From assembly GCA_031409855.1 (NCBI GenBank), contig JANNYA010000029.1, forward strand, positions 1 to 25,561: a stretch of DNA of 25,561 nt, given 5' to 3'. The notes beneath the pieces were generated by a model that was not told where the DNA came from, did not search any database, and saw only the letters and a program-made list of their open reading frames with translations. Each line of letters starts with the position of its first letter. Within the stretch, counting starts at the first letter, position 1. This stretch comes from JANNYA01 sp031409855. Its GTDB lineage: Bacteria; Pseudomonadota; Gammaproteobacteria; Xanthomonadales; SZUA-5. The translations under genes and the position numbers were made by a program. Shown here piece after piece: positions 23,270-25,561 of the stretch.

Positions 23270-24187
23270 CTACGCGAATTCCAACGTAATACCCGACTCA
23301 AATTGACGCATTTCGCCGCTGAGTGGATCCACAAACTCCAAGCCCTTCGCCAGCAGTTTCAGTGGCCGACTAAAATCAAGTTCATCCGCCTGTGGTAGTA
23401 ACTCGGGATAGATCGGGTCGTTTTGAATCGGTATCCCCAGCGCGCTCATTTGCACGCGCAGCTGGTGGCGCTTGCCGGTGCGGGGCTTAAGTTGATAGCG
23501 GGCCCAAGTTTCAGGGGCTTTCGTTGACCGTTCGAGTAAATCCATCTCAGTTTCGCTATTTGCAACGCCCGCAACTTCCTGCATTTGCATGAAGTGCGTG
23601 GCATCGACAATACGGCTTTGCCGCAGCATCGGAAACACCAGCTCCGCGCGAAACAGTGCAATCGCTTGATAGGTTTTTACGATGGCGTGATCCCGAAATA
23701 GCTTTTGATACGCGCCCCGCAGCTCCGGTTTTTTGACCAAAAGTACCAAGCCCGCAGTGCCTTGATCAATACGGTGCGCGGGCGTCAGCTCGGGCAAATT
23801 GAGGCGCTTTTGCAAGCGCGAAAGTAGCGTTTGCGCCAAATAGCGCCCGGCCGGTTGTACCGGCAAAAAATGTGGCTTATCCGCGACGACGATGCAGTCG
23901 TCTTCAAAGACAATTTTTTCGTGAAACGGGATTTCAAGCTCAAATTCCACAACGCGAAAATAACTTAGTTTTTGCCCAGCCAGCGCCGCGAATGGAAGCG
24001 CCGCCGCTACCGCCCTGCCCGCGCTGTCGCGCACCAAACCTGCGTCAAACCGCGCTGCCCAAGCCGTGGCTGAAACATAGGGAAAGCGCTGGACGAAAAA
24101 ATCCAGCAGTGTTGACCACATTGCAACGTTGGCGGTTAGATTGGGCAGCACCACCCAACTCGGCAACTCGCGCGCTGGCTCGGTCAA
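23270..24187 (-). CDS. RluA-family pseudouridine synthase
   Basis: A 305-aa enzyme that isomerises uridine to pseudouridine in RNA. The catalytic motif HRIDQGTAGLVLL (138-150) holds Asp141; the usual HRLDRxTSG is changed to HRIDQGTAG, so the Arg after Asp is Gln. DKPHFLPVQPAG (103-114) and the RxTGKRHQLRVQMSALGIPIQNDPIYP block fit the RluA fold. The N-terminal 80 residues are not a clear S4 domain. A TTG start at 24187 is used; an ATG 22 codons later is an alternative. The gene follows trhO by 19 nt on the same strand, so the two form a likely RNA-modification operon. Target RNA (23S rRNA or tRNA) is not determinable here. Confidence 0.9.
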   Translation of the reverse strand: MTEPARELPSWVVLPNLTANVAMWSTLLDFFVQRFPYVSATAWAARFDAGLVRDSAGRAVAAALPFAALAGQKLSYFRVVEFELEIPFHEKIVFEDDCIVVADKPHFLPVQPAGRYLAQTLLSRLQKRLNLPELTPAHRIDQGTAGLVLLVKKPELRGAYQKLFRDHAIVKTYQAIALFRAELVFPMLRQSRIVDATHFMQMQEVAGVANSETEMDLLERSTKAPETWARYQLKPRTGKRHQLRVQMSALGIPIQNDPIYPELLPQADELDFSRPLKLLAKGLEFVDPLSGEMRQFESGITLEFA

Positions 24188-24206
24188 TTTGGCCTATCCA
24201 CAGAAT

Positions 24207-25040
24207 TCATTCGGGCGTGCGCGCCGTGTCGGGTGCGGCTACTAACCGCTGCGCGCGCGCCAACCGCCAAGCATCTTCCGGCGCCCGGTAGATCGCTTCC
24301 GGCGTCGTCGCCTGCTCATGCAAATTTTTGTCCAACGCCATGCGGTTATCAAACACAAAACACGCGCCGTCCCAGGCCGATGCCGCGCCCTCTTTAACCC
24401 GCAAATAATTCAAAATACCGCCGTCAAGCTGGAACGCTGACACCTTCTGTGTGGCGAGCCAAGCGCTGGTTTTTTCGCAACGTATGCCGCCGGTGCAATA
24501 CATCGCAATTTGCTTGCCCTGCGCCTGCCAAAGCGGCAAGTTCTGCTCCATAAATTGCGCAAAATCCTGATAGCGCGACACGCCCGGGTCGAGCGCGCCC
24601 GCAAAGCGCCCGAGTTCAAACTCAAAGTGATTGCGATTGTCAATCAGCACCACATCATCACGCGCAATCAGCGCATCCCAATCTTGCGGGCTGACATCAA
24701 TACCGCTAGAGCCGAAAACATTCGGATCCACTCCGTCAACGCCAATCTGCACGATTTCCGCTTTTAGATGCACTTTGAGGCGCTGAAACGGTGCCGTCAG
24801 GCATTTTGTACGTTGAAAGCGCATGTCGAAAAATAGCATAGCTAATCTCGGGTCGGCAGCCAACGCCCTCTCAAATTCATCAAGCTGCGCGGCATTACCA
24901 GCGAGCGTGCCGTTAATGCCCTCGGGCGCAATTAAAACCGAACCAAGCAAGTTTGTTGCAAGCTCGCGCACGATGTTGACGACGGCTTGTGCATCTGCAA
25001 GGTGTACGAAGCGATAGAAGGCGATGTGATAGATATCCAT
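24207..25040 (-). CDS. trhO: tRNA uridine(34) hydroxylase TrhO (rhodanese domain)
   Basis: A 277-aa member of the YceA/TrhO family that makes 5-hydroxyuridine at tRNA position 34 using oxygen. The N-terminal acylphosphatase-like domain carries APEGINGTLAG (38-48). KCLTAPFQRLKVHLKAEIV (79-97) leads into the rhodanese domain with VLIDNRNHFEFELG (131-144) and the active-site loop CTGGIRCEK (182-190), where Cys182 is catalytic. FQLDGGILNYL follows as expected. FDNRMALD (about 228-235) matches the family, while the usual Cys-rich tail is absent, so this is a shorter form. The start ATG 25040 matches the family start (YHIAFYRFV). It is upstream of the RluA-like gene. Confidence 0.95.
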   Translation of the reverse strand: MDIYHIAFYRFVHLADAQAVVNIVRELATNLLGSVLIAPEGINGTLAGNAAQLDEFERALAADPRLAMLFFDMRFQRTKCLTAPFQRLKVHLKAEIVQIGVDGVDPNVFGSSGIDVSPQDWDALIARDDVVLIDNRNHFEFELGRFAGALDPGVSRYQDFAQFMEQNLPLWQAQGKQIAMYCTGGIRCEKTSAWLATQKVSAFQLDGGILNYLRVKEGAASAWDGACFVFDNRMALDKNLHEQATTPEAIYRAPEDAWRLARAQRLVAAPDTARTPE

Positions 25041-25231
25041 GGCGCGATCTTACCCTTCGCGCCACCACTGATTGAAAAGAACCGTAAACTTTGCCTTCGT
25101 GCATCCTAGGCCACATCGGTTAACCGCTATGCTTCGCCACATTGTTTGGCACACAAAATTTTCATGTTCGTGAACGACAATTTCTCAAACAAACCGTAAC
25201 TTTAGTCACCGTTTTTGCTGGAGAAAGTGAA
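25041..25231. other. Divergent intergenic region, trhO / exported NGFE protein
   Basis: About 190 bp between the trhO start and the chosen start of the right-edge gene. It must hold promoters for both directions, but I see no strong -35/-10 pair. A longer open frame enters it from 25142 without signal-peptide character. Confidence 0.4.
25220..25223 (+). promoter_or_regulatory. Shine-Dalgarno deciding the TTG start at 25232
   Basis: GGAG lies 8 nt before TTG 25232, the codon that places the signal peptide at the N-terminus. Confidence 0.55.
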
Positions 25232-25531
25232 TTGCTCAATAAACTAATTTCACGAGTCAATCCTGGGCGGCCACAGTTGCTTTTCGCAGCCATAGCCCTA
25301 GTTGGTTTTGCGCAAGCGCAATCACCCAGCGGTGGCGTTTATGTCATCACCAAACAAGCCATTGCCAGTGGTGGCGGCTTCAGCAGTGCGGGGCCCTATG
25401 AGTTGGTGGGCACGCTTGGGCAAGCCAATGCCGGTGCGGCAAGCGGCGGCGCATACAGCGCACAGATCGGCTTCCAAACTGCACCAATCAATCAGTCAGA
25501 CCCGTTGTTTAGCAACGGCTTCGAAAATTAA
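25232..25531 (+). CDS. Short exported protein ending in NGFEN
   Basis: A 99-aa protein from a TTG start chosen because GGAG is 8 nt upstream and a signal peptide follows directly (LNKLISR, then LLFAAIALVGFAQAQ, cleavage about residue 30). Starting earlier, at 25142, would add 30 unlikely residues. The mature part reads SGGVYVITKQAIASGGG, YELVGTLGQANAGAASGGAYSAQIGF, the pattern of small secreted proteins of the 'GTxGQxxAGxxSGGxY...GF' type that I have no function for. The tail is PLFSNGFEN, one residue longer than the two other NGFE tails. A further gene starts 10 nt after the stop with its own ribosome binding site, so this is probably the first gene of an operon. Confidence 0.75.
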   Translation: MLNKLISRVNPGRPQLLFAAIALVGFAQAQSPSGGVYVITKQAIASGGGFSSAGPYELVGTLGQANAGAASGGAYSAQIGFQTAPINQSDPLFSNGFEN

Positions 25532-25541
25532 GGGGATCGCC

Positions 25542-25561
25542 ATGAAAAATAAATTGCTCGG
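25542..25561 (+). CDS. First codons of a further gene (partial)
   Basis: ATG 25542 with AGGGG 6 nt upstream (25531-25535). Only MKNKLL is visible before the window ends; the Lys-rich then hydrophobic start would suit a signal peptide. It is called on the ribosome binding site and its position right after the NGFEN protein. Confidence 0.55.

Noticed and set aside
22868..23398. Plus-strand frame of 176 codons across the ferredoxin-synthase gap
   Set aside because: It covers palindromic repeats and the 3' end of the opposite gene, and its composition (Arg, His, Cys, Ser) is not protein-like.

Overview
The window looks like chromosomal DNA from a ubiquinone-making proteobacterium, most likely a gammaproteobacterium with Xanthomonadales-like traits. 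The basis is a ubiA gene, an RlmC-type methyltransferase, a DusB, a stand-alone RnfB/RsxB-like ferredoxin, and large membrane-spanning Ser/Thr kinases with C-terminal TPR or periplasmic domains. The lineage is an inference; there is no rRNA or other marker gene. I see no tRNA, rRNA, CRISPR array, integrase or transposase. Genes are closely packed and several use TTG or GTG starts.

Layout. Positions 1-157 (-) hold the start of a membrane protein that runs off the left edge. dusB (269-1237, +) converges on a transmembrane Ser/Thr kinase (1249-3327, -). A repeat-filled gap of 415 bp follows, then an orphan lipidated TRAP-type binding protein (3743-4846, +) whose stop codon touches ubiA. Next come a membrane protein with an HExxH motif (5841-6491, -), a small possibly frameshifted gene (-), and a DUF4920-like lipoprotein (+). 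A second copy of the dispersed repeat follows, then a small LEA-like protein and the two subunits of a 3-oxoacid CoA-transferase (7737-9533, +). rlmC (9547-10704, -) and an unrecognised coiled-coil protein (10868-11725, +) close this half.

From 22250 down to 11768 four genes run on the minus strand. They are an 825-aa exported repeat protein, a glutathione S-transferase-like protein, a 1414-aa fusion (Xre helix-turn-helix, Ser/Thr kinase, STAND-type ATPase, one membrane helix, TPR-like C-terminus), and a 935-aa exported Asp-box/beta-propeller protein. Further right are an RnfB-like ferredoxin, a palindromic repeat cluster, an RluA-family pseudouridine synthase and trhO (all -), then a short exported protein (+) and the first codons of a further gene.

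The most notable signal is that three unrelated exported proteins (ends at 11768, 19773 and 25531) finish in the same short motif, x-N-G-F-E, with no hydrophobic helix or basic tail after it. In one of them the motif follows a domain that resembles the 'choice-of-anchor U' type, which in other bacteria precedes various C-terminal sorting signals. This makes NGFE a candidate sorting or processing tag. Two of the tagged genes flank the large kinase/STAND gene on the same strand, so a signalling protein and cell-surface proteins may be functionally linked. Housekeeping functions in the window are mostly RNA modification (DusB, RlmC, RluA-like, TrhO), ubiquinone synthesis and ketone-body or short-chain acyl-CoA metabolism.
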